64,000 nucleotides of DNA, taken from positions 1,426,001 to 1,490,000 of the forward strand of contig NZ_JADPQF010000001.1 of NCBI RefSeq assembly GCF_015687155.1, given 5' to 3'. The translations under genes and the position numbers were made by a program. This document shows, piece by piece, positions 12,001 through 21,072 of the stretch. Source of the stretch: Aliikangiella sp. G2MR2-5. Its GTDB lineage: Bacteria; Pseudomonadota; Gammaproteobacteria; Enterobacterales; Kangiellaceae. A model generated the notes under the pieces. It was given only the letters and a program-made list of their open reading frames with translations, made no database searches and was not told the origin of the DNA. Each line of letters opens with the position of its first letter. Positions within the stretch are counted from its first letter, which is position 1.

Positions 12001-12534
12001 TCGTCTTCTTTCCTTGTACTTCGAAATACCGGCAGCTTCTTCCAGAAAAATTCTCAACTCATGAGGTTTAGATTCAATCAAACGAGAAATCATACCTTGT
12101 TCGATAATGGCGTAGCTTCGAGGACCTAATCCGGTACCCAGGAATATGTCGGTAATATCTTTACGACGACATTTGGTACCGTTTAAAAAATAGCTCGCAA
12201 TTCCATCTCTGGTAACACTTCTTCGAATCGAAATTTCAGCATAATTTGCGTACTCTCCGGTAATAGTGCCGTCGCTATTATCAAAAACAAGTTCAATACT
12301 GGCCTGGCCCACTGGCTTACGAGAGGTTGAACCATTAAAAATTACGTCCGTCATTGAGTCACCACGAAGGTGCTTGGCGGAAGACTCCCCCATTACCCAA
12401 CGTACGGCGTCGATTAAGTTGGATTTACCGCACCCATTCGGGCCAACAATTGCGGTAAGATTTTCAGGAAACGGTACCGTAGTTGGATCAACAAATGATT
12501 TAAAGCCTGCGAGTTTTATTTGTTTTAAGCGCAT
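9031..12534 (-). CDS. smc: chromosome segregation ATPase SMC
   Basis: Structural-maintenance-of-chromosomes protein that compacts and helps separate sister chromosomes. The 1167 residues show Walker A GPNGCGKS (31-38), two long coiled-coil arms rich in Glu/Lys/Leu flanking a hinge in the middle (about 510-660), and a C-terminal head with the ABC signature LLSGGEKAL and Walker B MLDEVDAPLD. It leads the smc-zipA-ligA run. Having SMC rather than MukBEF is usual outside the enterobacteria. The 336-base gap to the divergent cysZ holds the two promoters; I see no gene or clear operator in it. Confidence 0.97.
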   Translation of the reverse strand: MRLKQIKLAGFKSFVDPTTVPFPENLTAIVGPNGCGKSNLIDAVRWVMGESSAKHLRGDSMTDVIFNGSTSRKPVGQASIELVFDNSDGTITGEYANYAEISIRRSVTRDGIASYFLNGTKCRRKDITDIFLGTGLGPRSYAIIEQGMISRLIESKPHELRIFLEEAAGISKYKERRRETENRIRHTRENMERLSDIREELGKQLAHLQRQANAATKYKEYKQEERQLRAELSALKWQKFHGQAESLSLEIRKLEVELEARISDQRSADNQIEQTREKHIELTESFNGAQGRFYGVGADIARLEQGIAHRKERKSQLSDDLRQVSGSLKHLTEQMGEDEIQLETLQARLLESEPELELRREAVEQAQESLSEIESSMLDWEERWDSYNKQSSENNQKMEVERTRIQHFEKVIENLVKRIEKTEEEIAKLEAEPLEDSMVEASVELSKAEEETETLSEKVDSLLDEISSLRQERREEQSELDQCRKEVQSVQSKHISLCAMQKAALGADSEHVNEWLESNGLKNNQKIAQDIKVDEGWERAVEVVLGDQLEAVCVDELGNLIESFGQIQEGRLTLLEKGVVQELSAKSDSLLSKVSNGERLAHLLANIKICNSVEEALSIRGELALYESVITKDGLWLGRNWIRISKASVNESSVLERESEIEALAQELEILESKYEALSDKSDLSREKLKDLEASWEEKQRLLSAANKRYSELRAKVGSHQAKMEQMSKRKESLSKDLVELNQQLETDEELLSKSRASLESLVDAMADDLEKREELTQFREDKRNAIEQARNQVHNAKDLAHKIELEVANIKSEINSVQSTNQRMHTQIAELQSRKVSLEDNLMTIDSPDDDLQVELEEALEKRLESETELAKAREALEEVDKHIREYEKKRHDAEQAAQGVRSRLEGLRMKWSENTTMQKNQAENLSEDAENIEEILAKMEEGATESEWESRIEKVVARIQRLGAINLAAIEEHEQQSERKIYLDAQFEDLEESLNTLEGVIKKIDKETRTRFKETFDKVNSGMKELFPKVFGGGHAYLEMTGEDLLDTGVAVMARPPGKRNSTIHLLSGGEKALTALSLVFSIFRLNPAPFCMLDEVDAPLDDANVGRFCKLVKEMSETVQFIYITHNKVSMEMASALAGVTMQEPGASRLVAVDVDEAAQLITQ

Positions 12535-12870
12535 CTATCAAGGTCTTCTAATTATTACTATCTACACAACGTCAGCCCATAATCACGGGCTTTATCTCGA
12601 ATTCTAACGCAATCTTTGAGCCAGTGTTCTCAACCCAAAAACAGGTATTAAATGTACTATCATCGCCTCTCTGAACAATCCATTTTTAGAATCTAGCTGA
12701 TGAAAACTGTACATTATTTAACCGCCTGTAATCATATTACAAAGTCAAAGCTACAAAAATAACCAAAACTTTTTACATTTTACCGGTGGTGATAACAAAC
12801 GCATTAGTTTAAATTATTTCACCTGTAAAACACATCAAAAATCACTACAAAAACAGGTTAATTCTAAAAT

Positions 12871-13638
12871 ATGACAAACAACGCATTCAGTGGCGCTCAT
12901 TATTTGAGCAATGGATTTCGTCTCATTCTTAAGCCAGGTATAAGAAGCTTTGTTTTGATTCCACTTACAATTAACTTGATATTGTTAAGTGCTGCCAGCT
13001 TATGGGCCTTTAACATGATAGGAGACTGGTTCGCTGGGCTAAAGCAAAGCGAATACAGCTGGGTTCAATGGACTGTCGAAAATCTTGAGTGGCTGATTTG
13101 GCCCCTGATAGTTATCGGGGTTGTCATAGTAGTGTTTTTTATTTTTGCCTTCATTGCTAACTGGATTGCAGCCCCTTTCAATGGCTTGCTGGCAGAAGCA
13201 GTGGAAAAGAATCTAAGAGGGGAAAATTATAAAACTGATTCGTTTAGCTGGAAAAACTTTTTTGCCGACATTCCCCGACTATTTGGCAGAGAGTGGAGAA
13301 AGCTTGTCTACTTTTTACCCAGAGCTATAGGGTGTCTATTACTCTTTTTACTGACATTTTGGACCCCTTTTTTCTTTATCTCGCCTATAGTCTGGTTCTT
13401 TTTCAATTCGTGGATGGCTGCCATTCAATATATTGATTACCCAATGGACAATCATCGAATCCCATTCTCAGCAATGCTTGATCAAATCAAGGAACGACGT
13501 TCCGGCTCGATGGGATTCGGATGCATGGTGATGCTTCTTACTATGATTCCAGGCCTCAATATTCTTGTGATGCCTGCAGCGGTAGCTGGAGCGACCAATT
13601 TATGGGTAGACCACTATCCTCGCCCAAACATGAATTAA
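12871..13638 (+). CDS. cysZ: sulfate uptake membrane protein CysZ
   Basis: CysZ is an inner membrane protein that lets sulfate enter for cysteine synthesis. The 255 residues carry the EI24/CysZ pattern: N-terminal segment with GAHYLSNGF, several long hydrophobic stretches (about 25-48, 70-95, 145-190, 215-240) and the conserved W-rich loop. Length equals the E. coli protein (253). It stands alone here, without the cysK neighbour seen in some genomes. Confidence 0.88.
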   Translation: MTNNAFSGAHYLSNGFRLILKPGIRSFVLIPLTINLILLSAASLWAFNMIGDWFAGLKQSEYSWVQWTVENLEWLIWPLIVIGVVIVVFFIFAFIANWIAAPFNGLLAEAVEKNLRGENYKTDSFSWKNFFADIPRLFGREWRKLVYFLPRAIGCLLLFLLTFWTPFFFISPIVWFFFNSWMAAIQYIDYPMDNHRIPFSAMLDQIKERRSGSMGFGCMVMLLTMIPGLNILVMPAAVAGATNLWVDHYPRPNMN

Positions 13639-13674
13639 TCAGACAATGCTATATTAGGACAGCGTTTTCAGTTG

Positions 13675-14196
13675 CTACTCAAGACTTAAATGATCAATTG
13701 AAGGGCCTTCTTGTTTTTCAGGCTCTTTTTCAGGCAGAATTCGCTCTCCTGCCGCAGCCAGGGATAAGTTGCTCGTATCTACTTCTCGTTTCTCGTAGAC
13801 TTTAGGCGGCAAGATTTGGGCTCCAGTTTCGGCAATTGTAAGTGTTCCACTATCTTCATGCTCTGCGTCTTTTTCGCTTTCCTGTGGTGGTGTATTCGAG
13901 CCTGTAGCACCCTCTGCTACCCTATTCTTGTTTTCTGTAACTTCTGATTCAGAATCGGTACTTTCTACTTCCTTGATCAGAGCTAACGCACCAACTTGTT
14001 TCATTGCCGACTGGTACTTCATAGCTGCTGGGTAATCCAGGTTTTTGCGAATAGCCACTTCTGTACCACTGAACAAACGGTCAATTGCATCTGGACTTGA
14101 CTTAAACAGCTGTCCCAACTTGGCCTTTACATCTCCAATTTCTGCAGTCTTTACTATTTGACCGCGAAAAACCACATCAAATTTGCCATCTATCAT
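13675..14196 (-). CDS. conserved protein of unknown function, acidic C-terminal half
   Basis: 173 residues. The N-terminal part (1-75: KFDVVFRGQIVKTAEIGDVKA onward, then LFSGTEVAIRKNLD) resembles a small alpha/beta domain that I recall at the N-terminus of various gammaproteobacterial membrane or hypothetical proteins; its role is not known to me. The rest is Glu/Ser/Thr-rich and low-complexity, with two similar short motifs (GAQILPPK and GERILPEK), suggesting an internal repeat. No signal or membrane segment. It is convergent with cysZ and divergent from smrA. Confidence 0.7.
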   Translation of the reverse strand: MIDGKFDVVFRGQIVKTAEIGDVKAKLGQLFKSSPDAIDRLFSGTEVAIRKNLDYPAAMKYQSAMKQVGALALIKEVESTDSESEVTENKNRVAEGATGSNTPPQESEKDAEHEDSGTLTIAETGAQILPPKVYEKREVDTSNLSLAAAGERILPEKEPEKQEGPSIDHLSLE

Positions 14197-14345
14197 ATTG
14201 ATATTCCGTCACTATTCCAATGAATTGACTACCGCTATAGCTATTATAGGTAAATTACCAATGAGTTTCATCTACCATGCGAGGAGATATTTTTTTAGAA
14301 TACTGGGTATTCGTAGAATCAGAGTTATTACTGGGTCGATTGTTA

Positions 14346-14915
14346 ATGTCGAATGACAATAAAAATAGTGACTTTTTAAGTGAAATGGCTGGAGTCAGGC
14401 CAATTAAGCAAGATAAAGTCCACCAATTGAAAAAGCCAGGGGAAGATATCAACACTCCTTATAGGCAAAAAATTGCTGAATCATTTGCTCGCAAAGATAA
14501 AAACTTCTTAACCGATGGCGAAGTGCCGCCAGTGGAGCCTGAAGAAATACTGGAATTCAAGCTAGATGGCGTACAACCGGGCGTATACAAAAAATTAAGA
14601 CAAGGTAAGTATGGATTCGACTTCCATCTTGATTTACATCGAAAAACTGTCGCAGAGGCTCGAAACGAGGTTTATCATCTACTACGCACTGCAAACTCCC
14701 TCAACCGCCGAGTCTTGCTAATAACTCACGGCAAAGGAATCATGAGTACACCACCGGCTCGCCTGAAAAGTTATGTAAATTATTGGCTCAGACAGGTGGA
14801 TGTCGTAATAGCATTCCATTCAGCCCAGCCTAACCATGGCGGAGCCGGGTCTGTATACGTTCTTCTGAAAAAGCCTAGTAAAGAGGACTCTTTTTATCGC
14901 AATAAATTCGACTAA
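14346..14915 (+). CDS. smrA: Smr-domain endonuclease SmrA
   Basis: Small MutS-related protein of the SmrA (YdaL) type, a DNA nicking endonuclease family. I start at the ATG at 14346, giving 189 residues, close to E. coli SmrA (187); the upstream in-frame ATG at 14277 would add 23 unlike residues. The N-terminus FLSEMAGVRPIK fits SmrA. The C-terminal Smr domain (about 90-175) contains DLHRKTVAEA, ITHGKG and HGGAGSVYVLL, the D-L-H and H-G-x-G motifs of the family. The ribosome site before either start is weak. Confidence 0.88.
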   Translation: MSNDNKNSDFLSEMAGVRPIKQDKVHQLKKPGEDINTPYRQKIAESFARKDKNFLTDGEVPPVEPEEILEFKLDGVQPGVYKKLRQGKYGFDFHLDLHRKTVAEARNEVYHLLRTANSLNRRVLLITHGKGIMSTPPARLKSYVNYWLRQVDVVIAFHSAQPNHGGAGSVYVLLKKPSKEDSFYRNKFD

Positions 14916-14918
14916 TCA

Positions 14919-17048
14919 TTAAAGAGTTCGAATTCTATAGTTTAGTCGAGATCCGGTAACCCGCTTGTAGTAAGGCCTTTGCTCAGGAACATCAAACTCA
15001 AAAAGCATGCTAGCCTGATGTGCCACCTTCACACCATTCTTAGTGGCGGGTTCGTATTTCCACCGTCGAAGCTTATTTTTTATCTCCCTGACAAACACTC
15101 TTGAAATCGAATTAGATATTTCAAGATCATCAACATTACCATTTTCATCAATAATGAAATCAACCTTTACCTTTCCTTTAAGCTTTTGCAAGAAGGCCTC
15201 CGCAGGATAGCTAGGATAAGGGGTATTCAAGGCCCTTGGTTCTGTATACAAGTCTTTTACTTCGACTTCTCTAATGATGTCATCTGAGGAGACAACCGAA
15301 TCAATCCTCTCCAGCTTGGAAGTTCGTAACAGTCTTGAAATAACGGTTTCATTATCTACTTTTTTGATAGCACTTGAGGAGATGGAACCACTCGTGTTGG
15401 CAAAACCATGGTCGAGAACAGGTTTAGACTCAAGAACGGGTGTAGACTCTATAGCTGATTTAACTTTGGAAACGCCTGGAGAGATAACAGCCACTCTTAA
15501 TGTCTCTTTCTTCTTGGCTGAAGCATTTTCTTGTACAAAAGTATTTGCACTCATTGAATCAACATTGCTACTTAACTTGCTTAAGCTACCTGAATTGTTC
15601 GAATTTTCAATAATTTCTTTGTCGGTTTCGCTTTCTGCATCTTCTTTCTCAACACTCTCCACCAAAATCAGGGGCTCAGCTTCCTGTCCACCAGTTACTA
15701 AAGCGCCATTTTCTTGTTCGCCAACCTTTTCTTCTGAATTCACTTTAATTTTTTGTTGTTTCGCCATTTCTTTTTGACTGAATCTATCCTGGCTCCTGTT
15801 CAAGCTCCTCAGATTGTCCTGCTTTTCCAGCTCCAGATCAAAAACAGGCAATTTCTCAGCAACTTTCTTCAACTGTTGTCGATTTGCTCCAGCCTCAAAA
15901 TACCTATCTAATTCAATATTTTTCGAAGTTTCAGGGCTACTATCCGAAACAAGGCTGCTATCTGAAATTTGAGTGATAGAACTTGTCTCATCAGTCATTT
16001 GGGAAGTAGCAGCCATTGCAGCAAAGCTAAATCCTATGGCGCTTAGCAGTACAACTATCCCGTTAGCTGATGGAAATCGACTGTATTCCTTGCTGACAAT
16101 ACGGTAAATCCGTCTTCTGAGATGGCCTCCGGAAGCGGACACAGCAACCAGCGAAAAATTGCCTTGCTTTAATTCGGCAGTATTCAATAGCGCCTTCGCC
16201 AGACCCAATCTTGACTCTTCAGATTCACCTTGAGCTTCTATCGCCATTTTGTCGCAGATGAATTCCCTTTCTTCACGAATCACCCGGTTAATCCAGTAAA
16301 CGCATGGATGGTAAAAGAAAATAACCTGAACAACACCCTGTAAAATGTTAACTAAAAAGTCTCGGCGTTTAACATGAGCAAGCTCATGAGCAAGAATAAG
16401 GGCTAATTGTTCTCTATCCAGGCCTATTGCAACAGCTGCGGGAAGCAAGATAACTGGCTTCAGGAAGCCGACAACCACTGGAACATTAACAATATCCGAT
16501 TTAAGGAAAGTAACCGTCTGTCCAACCCGCATTTTAACTTTTATGGCTCCAGCCATTGATTCAATCGAGCTTCCTAATGATCTCACTCCAACCCGAGTTA
16601 AACGGTAGGTCTTGTTAACATCTACCAGAAATTTGGATAGCGCAGCTATTACACCTATGCCCCATAATAAAACGATTTCAAAATCACCAATTAGGGGCGT
16701 CGCCCCAGATTCATTTTGGATAAATGACAAGTCGGAAGTCTGCACATCTATTCCGGTTAGAATACTTCCTAAGGGAACAACAGATTCCACCGGCACAAAA
16801 GTCAAGTCGATACCGGTACCTGTACGCGCGCTAAGATACCAGTAGAAGGTCACTACTGGTGCAGCGATTGTGATTAATAAGGTGGCTGTAGCTATTCTAT
16901 ATCTTAAGTAGAATTTCTGTTGATCAATAAAAAATAACGACAACTTCAATAGAACAGCAAGGATGAGCCCCTGCCAGGAAAAATGAAGAATTGTTAGTGC
17001 TAAGCTTTTTATTAGAACGCCATCAACTAGCCAGTTCCCTAAGTCCAT
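14919..17048 (-). CDS. M56 (BlaR1-like) membrane metallopeptidase with C-terminal TonB-like domain
   Basis: 709 residues. The N-terminal half is an M56 membrane peptidase: four hydrophobic segments (about 11-40, 50-72, 120-140, 325-345) and the zinc site HELAH (221-225) followed by KRRDF. Residues 360-580 are a low-complexity, Ser/Glu/Lys-rich periplasmic linker. The end (about 605-700) is a TonB C-terminal domain with YPSYPAEAF, GKVKVDFIIDENG and LRRWKYEPA. In BlaR1/MecR1 the C-terminal sensor is a penicillin-binding domain; here it is TonB-like, so beta-lactam sensing should not be assumed. It lies 43 bases after a BlaI-type repressor, which it likely cleaves on signal (inference). Confidence 0.88.
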   Translation of the reverse strand: MDLGNWLVDGVLIKSLALTILHFSWQGLILAVLLKLSLFFIDQQKFYLRYRIATATLLITIAAPVVTFYWYLSARTGTGIDLTFVPVESVVPLGSILTGIDVQTSDLSFIQNESGATPLIGDFEIVLLWGIGVIAALSKFLVDVNKTYRLTRVGVRSLGSSIESMAGAIKVKMRVGQTVTFLKSDIVNVPVVVGFLKPVILLPAAVAIGLDREQLALILAHELAHVKRRDFLVNILQGVVQVIFFYHPCVYWINRVIREEREFICDKMAIEAQGESEESRLGLAKALLNTAELKQGNFSLVAVSASGGHLRRRIYRIVSKEYSRFPSANGIVVLLSAIGFSFAAMAATSQMTDETSSITQISDSSLVSDSSPETSKNIELDRYFEAGANRQQLKKVAEKLPVFDLELEKQDNLRSLNRSQDRFSQKEMAKQQKIKVNSEEKVGEQENGALVTGGQEAEPLILVESVEKEDAESETDKEIIENSNNSGSLSKLSSNVDSMSANTFVQENASAKKKETLRVAVISPGVSKVKSAIESTPVLESKPVLDHGFANTSGSISSSAIKKVDNETVISRLLRTSKLERIDSVVSSDDIIREVEVKDLYTEPRALNTPYPSYPAEAFLQKLKGKVKVDFIIDENGNVDDLEISNSISRVFVREIKNKLRRWKYEPATKNGVKVAHQASMLFEFDVPEQRPYYKRVTGSRLNYRIRTL

Positions 17049-17091
17049 ACCCCTGATCCTGAATTGGTATATCCAAACTCAAACAACTCGC

Positions 17092-17472
17092 TTACTTATT
17101 ATTATTTTCGAGTTCGTTCAAAACTTTTCTTATTTCTGCGATTTCCTGCCTGCTAGTTTTCCCATTCAAAGCACTGACTAACATCTGAGAAGTAGAGCCT
17201 TTAAATACTCTCGAAATCATGTCACGAACCATCACACCCTGAGTATCAGCTTCGGTAATTTTAGCAGAATACACATGCGCCCTTGCAGATTCATCTCTGT
17301 CGACAAGAGACTTATCGTACATAATTTGCATAATTTTCAAGACGGTCGTATATCCCGTCTTCTGATACTTAGATAAGATCTCATGAACTTCTCTTACTGT
17401 AGAAGCTCCCTTCTGCCAAAGTACTTGCAATACCTGAAGTTCCGCCTTTGTAGGCTGTTGACTGGTCGCCAT
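17092..17472 (-). CDS. BlaI/MecI/CopY-family transcriptional repressor
   Basis: 126 residues with the penicillinase-repressor winged helix: PTKAELQVLQVLW at the start, the recognition region STVREVHEILSKY and GYTTVLKIMQIMYDKSLVDRD split over the wing, then a dimer-forming C-terminal tail. Such repressors bind TACA-type dyads and are removed by their M56 partner, encoded immediately downstream. It probably controls this two-gene operon. I could not pick out a convincing operator in 17473-17631. Confidence 0.9.
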   Translation of the reverse strand: MATSQQPTKAELQVLQVLWQKGASTVREVHEILSKYQKTGYTTVLKIMQIMYDKSLVDRDESARAHVYSAKITEADTQGVMVRDMISRVFKGSTSQMLVSALNGKTSRQEIAEIRKVLNELENNNK

Positions 17473-17631
17473 ACAACTCCCCCAAAAATATTGTTTTACG
17501 ACTCCTATATCCTGGCTGAGCTTATCCTGAAGCTCTCTATAAAATCAAGGGATTCAACATTTTTAAACAAAATTCAATATTTTGGGGCGTTTAACATTAG
17601 GGCGCTAACATAAGTTTGCCGCAGAGTGGCG

Positions 17632-17982
17632 CTAACTAGCTTCCGCAAACATTTTCTGCCACACCATGTAGTCAGAATGCTCGGCATCCACAAGTTCAAA
17701 GCCCGCAAGATAGTCTTCATCAGAGATGTTTTCCACCCACTTGACCTCTCCGGTCAGTAAAAACTTGTATCCACCCGACTCAAAGTTCAGTAGTAATTCT
17801 AAAATAGAGCCTTGTATAAACGGAAATCTGGCGTGAATTTTTAACCCATTTTTTGAAATATCACGAGTTGAGCATTCCAGCATCAAGTTGTCGGAAGCTG
17901 TGTCACTGGAAGCAGCTAGAACTTCAATGAAGATCTTTTCTTCGCGACTGTGTCGTCTGTCTTTCCGTTTTTCATCTGACAT
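17632..17982 (-). CDS. PilZ domain protein (c-di-GMP effector)
   Basis: 116-residue single-domain protein. It has the c-di-GMP-binding RxxxR motif (RRHSR, 9-13) and the D-x-S-x-x-G motif (DISKNG), followed by PilZ beta strands. Both motifs intact suggests ligand binding. It stands alone; the target process is unknown. It is one of three c-di-GMP genes in the window, with the HD-GYP and GGDEF proteins. Confidence 0.88.
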   Translation of the reverse strand: MSDEKRKDRRHSREEKIFIEVLAASSDTASDNLMLECSTRDISKNGLKIHARFPFIQGSILELLLNFESGGYKFLLTGEVKWVENISDEDYLAGFELVDAEHSDYMVWQKMFAEAS

Positions 17983-18047
17983 AAGAAAAACCTACTCCGA
18001 TAACCTATTTGAGAGATTCAAGCTCTAGCCTACAAATTATAGTTTAG

Positions 18048-18080
18048 GGTGGACTATATTGCTATCAATCATAGTCCACC
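18048..18080. repeat. inverted repeat after the DUF885 gene
   Basis: Arms GGTGGACTAT (18048-18057) and ATAGTCCACC (18071-18080) match perfectly with a 13-base loop. They begin 15 bases past the DUF885 stop at 18095. It is likely a transcript-end hairpin, though no T-run follows on the minus strand. Confidence 0.5.
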
Positions 18081-18094
18081 AGTGCAATACAGAC

Positions 18095-19924
18095 CTATTC
18101 GCTCAAATATGCCTTGGATTCTATATATTCATCAACCAGCTCCCCTAAAATGTCTAGAGGAACCGCACCATTTTTTAGGACGACATCGTGAAACTCAGCT
18201 AAATCAAATCTATCGCCCAAAGATTCTTTCGCTTTAGCTCTTAATTCAAGTATTTTTATCATTCCAACTTTATATGCGCAAGCTTGACCAGGCATAACAA
18301 TATAGCGCTCTATTTCCGCCACGACATCTGACTCAGCCATTCCGGTATTCTTTATCATGTAGGTTATGGCTTCATCACGCGTCCAGCGTTTAGCATGAAT
18401 TCCGGTATCCACGACTAACCTTACCGCTCTAAAAAGCTCAGCTTGAAGCCGCCCGATATTGTCATAAGGGTTGTCTTGAAACCCAAGTTCCCACGCGAGC
18501 CTTTCCGCATAAAGAGCCCATCCTTCTACATATGCGGTAAAAGGTGAAAACCGCCTGAATATCGGTAGTCCTTCTAACTCCTGAGCGACTGTTATTTGAA
18601 AGTGATGTCCAGGAATGGCCTCGTGATAAGCCAGAGTTCGCATACTGTACTTGGGGGTTGCTTTGATATCGTAAAGATTCGCATAAAAAATACCCGGTCG
18701 AGAACCATCTAGAGAAGGAGCATTGTAATAGGCACCTGGACTTGTTTTCTCCTTAAACTCTGGAATTCTCTCTACTTTAACTTTTGCTGTAGGCCTGACA
18801 TTGAAAGCGCTCGCTAAACCCGCATCAATCTCATCGATTATTGTCTGGTAATCATCCAAAATTTGTTGCCGACCCTCATCACTATCAGGGTAAAAGAATC
18901 TCTCCTGTTCAGATAAGGCTTTCATACTTTGCGTAAAGCCTTCTGTAGTATCAAAGCCTTCTGCTTGCAGTATTTCCAAAATTTCGGCCTGAATTCTGGC
19001 GACTTCCTGAATTCCTACATTGTGTAGATAATCAGGAGAGTAATCGGTTGATGTAAATAGCTTTAACGCTAGCCGATAAGCTTTCTCGCCATTCGGAAGT
19101 TTCCAGAACCCATCTCGATGATCAGCTTTATCAGAAAGCCCACTGAAATAACGTGTTAACTCAATATAAGCTGGATATACTTCCTCATTTATCACCAACT
19201 TTGCTTTTGCTAGAATTTCATCTCTATCTTCCTGCGCAATACCTTCTACCTTTTCCAGCTTTTCTTTGAGAGAAGCATAGAGAATATTCTCTTCAACCTT
19301 GGTTTCTGTGAACCCTTGCATCTCTTCTACTACTCGTTCAATTACAAATTGTGGCGGGATAATTCCATTTTCAGTGCGCAGTTTTAGCCCTCTTACAACT
19401 TGAGAGAACTTTCTAGGGAGCTTATGCAAACGGCTAACATAATACTCCGCGTCCTTAAGATCATTAATTTGATGTTGTGACTCCATAAAGGTAGGGAAGC
19501 CATTTTGTACACCAAACAATTGATTAACCGGATAATTATGATATTTGAACTCTTCTGCTTCTTTTGCAAACTGGAACAAGTATTCTGCGATACGCTTTGA
19601 AAGCTTTTCTTCTTTTGTTAACTCTTCATTTGAATAGGTTTTTAAAACTTCATATTCAGAGCTAATGAACTTGAAAAACTCATCAGTTGACTCAGGACTC
19701 GCATCATCTAATTCACCATTGTGGCCATCGATACCAAACTGTTCCAAAACTTTCAATGACGTTAGTGTTTCAGGACTATCAAGCGCTATTTTTAGCGCAA
19801 AGCGGTTAAAAAAGTTATTAATAAAAAATGGACGTCCATACCATTCATGTGCCGCAAACGCCCCCAGAGGTATTACTATCAGGCAAAATAGAAGTGCTAT
19901 CCCCCATAAAACAATTTTTTTCAT
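18095..19924 (-). CDS. DUF885 family metallopeptidase, membrane-anchored or exported
   Basis: 609 residues. The N-terminus (MKKIVLWGIALLFCLIVIPL) is a signal anchor or uncleaved signal peptide, placing the rest in the periplasm. The DUF885 body carries the zinc-peptidase motif HEAIPGHH (434-441) and a downstream YVEGWALYAERL with a third-ligand Glu. Family members are thought to be zinc carboxypeptidase- or M3-like enzymes; the substrate is unknown. It is followed by an inverted repeat and preceded by an SDR gene only 39 bases away, so the two may be cotranscribed. Confidence 0.85.
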   Translation of the reverse strand: MKKIVLWGIALLFCLIVIPLGAFAAHEWYGRPFFINNFFNRFALKIALDSPETLTSLKVLEQFGIDGHNGELDDASPESTDEFFKFISSEYEVLKTYSNEELTKEEKLSKRIAEYLFQFAKEAEEFKYHNYPVNQLFGVQNGFPTFMESQHQINDLKDAEYYVSRLHKLPRKFSQVVRGLKLRTENGIIPPQFVIERVVEEMQGFTETKVEENILYASLKEKLEKVEGIAQEDRDEILAKAKLVINEEVYPAYIELTRYFSGLSDKADHRDGFWKLPNGEKAYRLALKLFTSTDYSPDYLHNVGIQEVARIQAEILEILQAEGFDTTEGFTQSMKALSEQERFFYPDSDEGRQQILDDYQTIIDEIDAGLASAFNVRPTAKVKVERIPEFKEKTSPGAYYNAPSLDGSRPGIFYANLYDIKATPKYSMRTLAYHEAIPGHHFQITVAQELEGLPIFRRFSPFTAYVEGWALYAERLAWELGFQDNPYDNIGRLQAELFRAVRLVVDTGIHAKRWTRDEAITYMIKNTGMAESDVVAEIERYIVMPGQACAYKVGMIKILELRAKAKESLGDRFDLAEFHDVVLKNGAVPLDILGELVDEYIESKAYLSE

Positions 19925-19963
19925 TCCAACTGCATCCTTTAGCCATGTATCCGGCTTATATAA

Positions 19964-20764
19964 TTAGTCTTTTCGTGTATAAATTTTCGGCAACATCCAG
20001 TGGTAGATGTTTGGAACAAATCTACGAGCTTGATACCCAAACTTAGCGAGGCCCTCGGCGATAATAATTTCTCCTCTCCATCCGCCAATCTTTGATAACA
20101 TTAGCCTTACAAATTTGTCTGTCGACATGCCGTTATTAATTTCGTTGTCCATTTTGGCATAAGGTTTCATATTCCCTTTAAGTGCATTTCTACTAAGATT
20201 TGTTCTCACAAACCCCGGGCACACGGTGTAAACCTTAATACCTGAGCTAGCAACTTCTGCTCGTAAACAATCCATAAACCCAACCAGAGCATGCTTTGCA
20301 CCGCAATAGGCTGTACGCATACCAACACCAACCTTTCCTGCGATACTGGCAATATTGACAATGGTGCCACTTCTTCGCTCAATAAAGTAAGGGAGCAGCG
20401 CCTTAGTCAATGCAATCGTACCAAAATAGTCAACCTCCATAATCCTTCGGTCAACAGGTAAAAGGGTATCTACTGCTAATCCTCGCTGACTAATCCCTCC
20501 ATTATTTATCAAAATGTCAATGCCTCCATTGAATTGCCATGCAGTTTCGACCCAGGATCTCGCTTGATCGCCGTGAGATAGATCGAATGGCAAAATATGG
20601 TGCTTGGCGGGGTTGCCAAGAGTATTCAATACACTTCGCAGGTCTTGCTCTTTTCTTGATGACAGAATTAGGCGAGCCCCCAACGCATCAAGCTTTTCGC
20701 ACAAAGCTTTTCCAATTCCTGACGACGCCCCGGTAACCCAGACTACTTTATTTAGATAATCCAA
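19964..20764 (-). CDS. short-chain dehydrogenase/reductase (SDR)
   Basis: 266 residues with all classical SDR marks: cofactor loop TGASSGIG (11-18), NNGG (87-90), and catalytic Ser140, Tyr153 and Lys157 (YCGAK). The start is TTG at 20764: the cofactor loop lies only 10 residues in, so no later start works, and a GGG-rich ribosome site is present upstream. Substrate not predictable. It runs leftward ahead of the DUF885 peptidase. Confidence 0.9.
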   Translation of the reverse strand: MDYLNKVVWVTGASSGIGKALCEKLDALGARLILSSRKEQDLRSVLNTLGNPAKHHILPFDLSHGDQARSWVETAWQFNGGIDILINNGGISQRGLAVDTLLPVDRRIMEVDYFGTIALTKALLPYFIERRSGTIVNIASIAGKVGVGMRTAYCGAKHALVGFMDCLRAEVASSGIKVYTVCPGFVRTNLSRNALKGNMKPYAKMDNEINNGMSTDKFVRLMLSKIGGWRGEIIIAEGLAKFGYQARRFVPNIYHWMLPKIYTRKD

Positions 20765-21030
20765 AAAACGGCCCTTTTCTATTATTGTTTTTTTATAGAA
20801 TTTAATACTTCCAGTTAAATATCGAGTATATCTAGCGATTAAATCGAAACAAAGTCCTATGGATTAAATAACTGTAACAAACGATATCCAGCCAAATTTT
20901 TACCTTACTTATTCTTTTTGGCAATAAAAAATACTGTATCTTTTAAATTTATCTTAGAAATAGATTGATATTATTGACTTATATAATTGTTTTTAAAGAA
21001 TTTTTGTTTTTTTTCAAAATAAAATCGAAG

Positions 21031-21072
21031 CGTGAACTAAGTCACAAATTCACCACAAGTATCTGTTAAGAT
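21031..21072 (+). promoter_or_regulatory. CRP-like site and candidate class II promoter for the small-gene pair
   Basis: CGTGA-ACTAAG-TCACA (21031-21046) differs from the CRP consensus half-sites by one base. TAAGAT at 21067-21072 could be a -10 box; its spacing puts the CRP centre near -41.5, as in class II CRP promoters. It lies in the 438-base AT-rich gap 20765-21202, which has no other gene. Inference from sequence alone. Confidence 0.4.

Noticed and set aside
9604-12607. Several 60-113 residue plus-strand frames
   Set aside because: All antisense to smc; the last (12266-12607) only extends slightly past the smc start and has no motif.
13521-13805. 94-residue plus-strand frame over the end of cysZ
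   Set aside because: Overlaps cysZ out of frame and then runs antisense to the 173-residue gene; no ribosome site.
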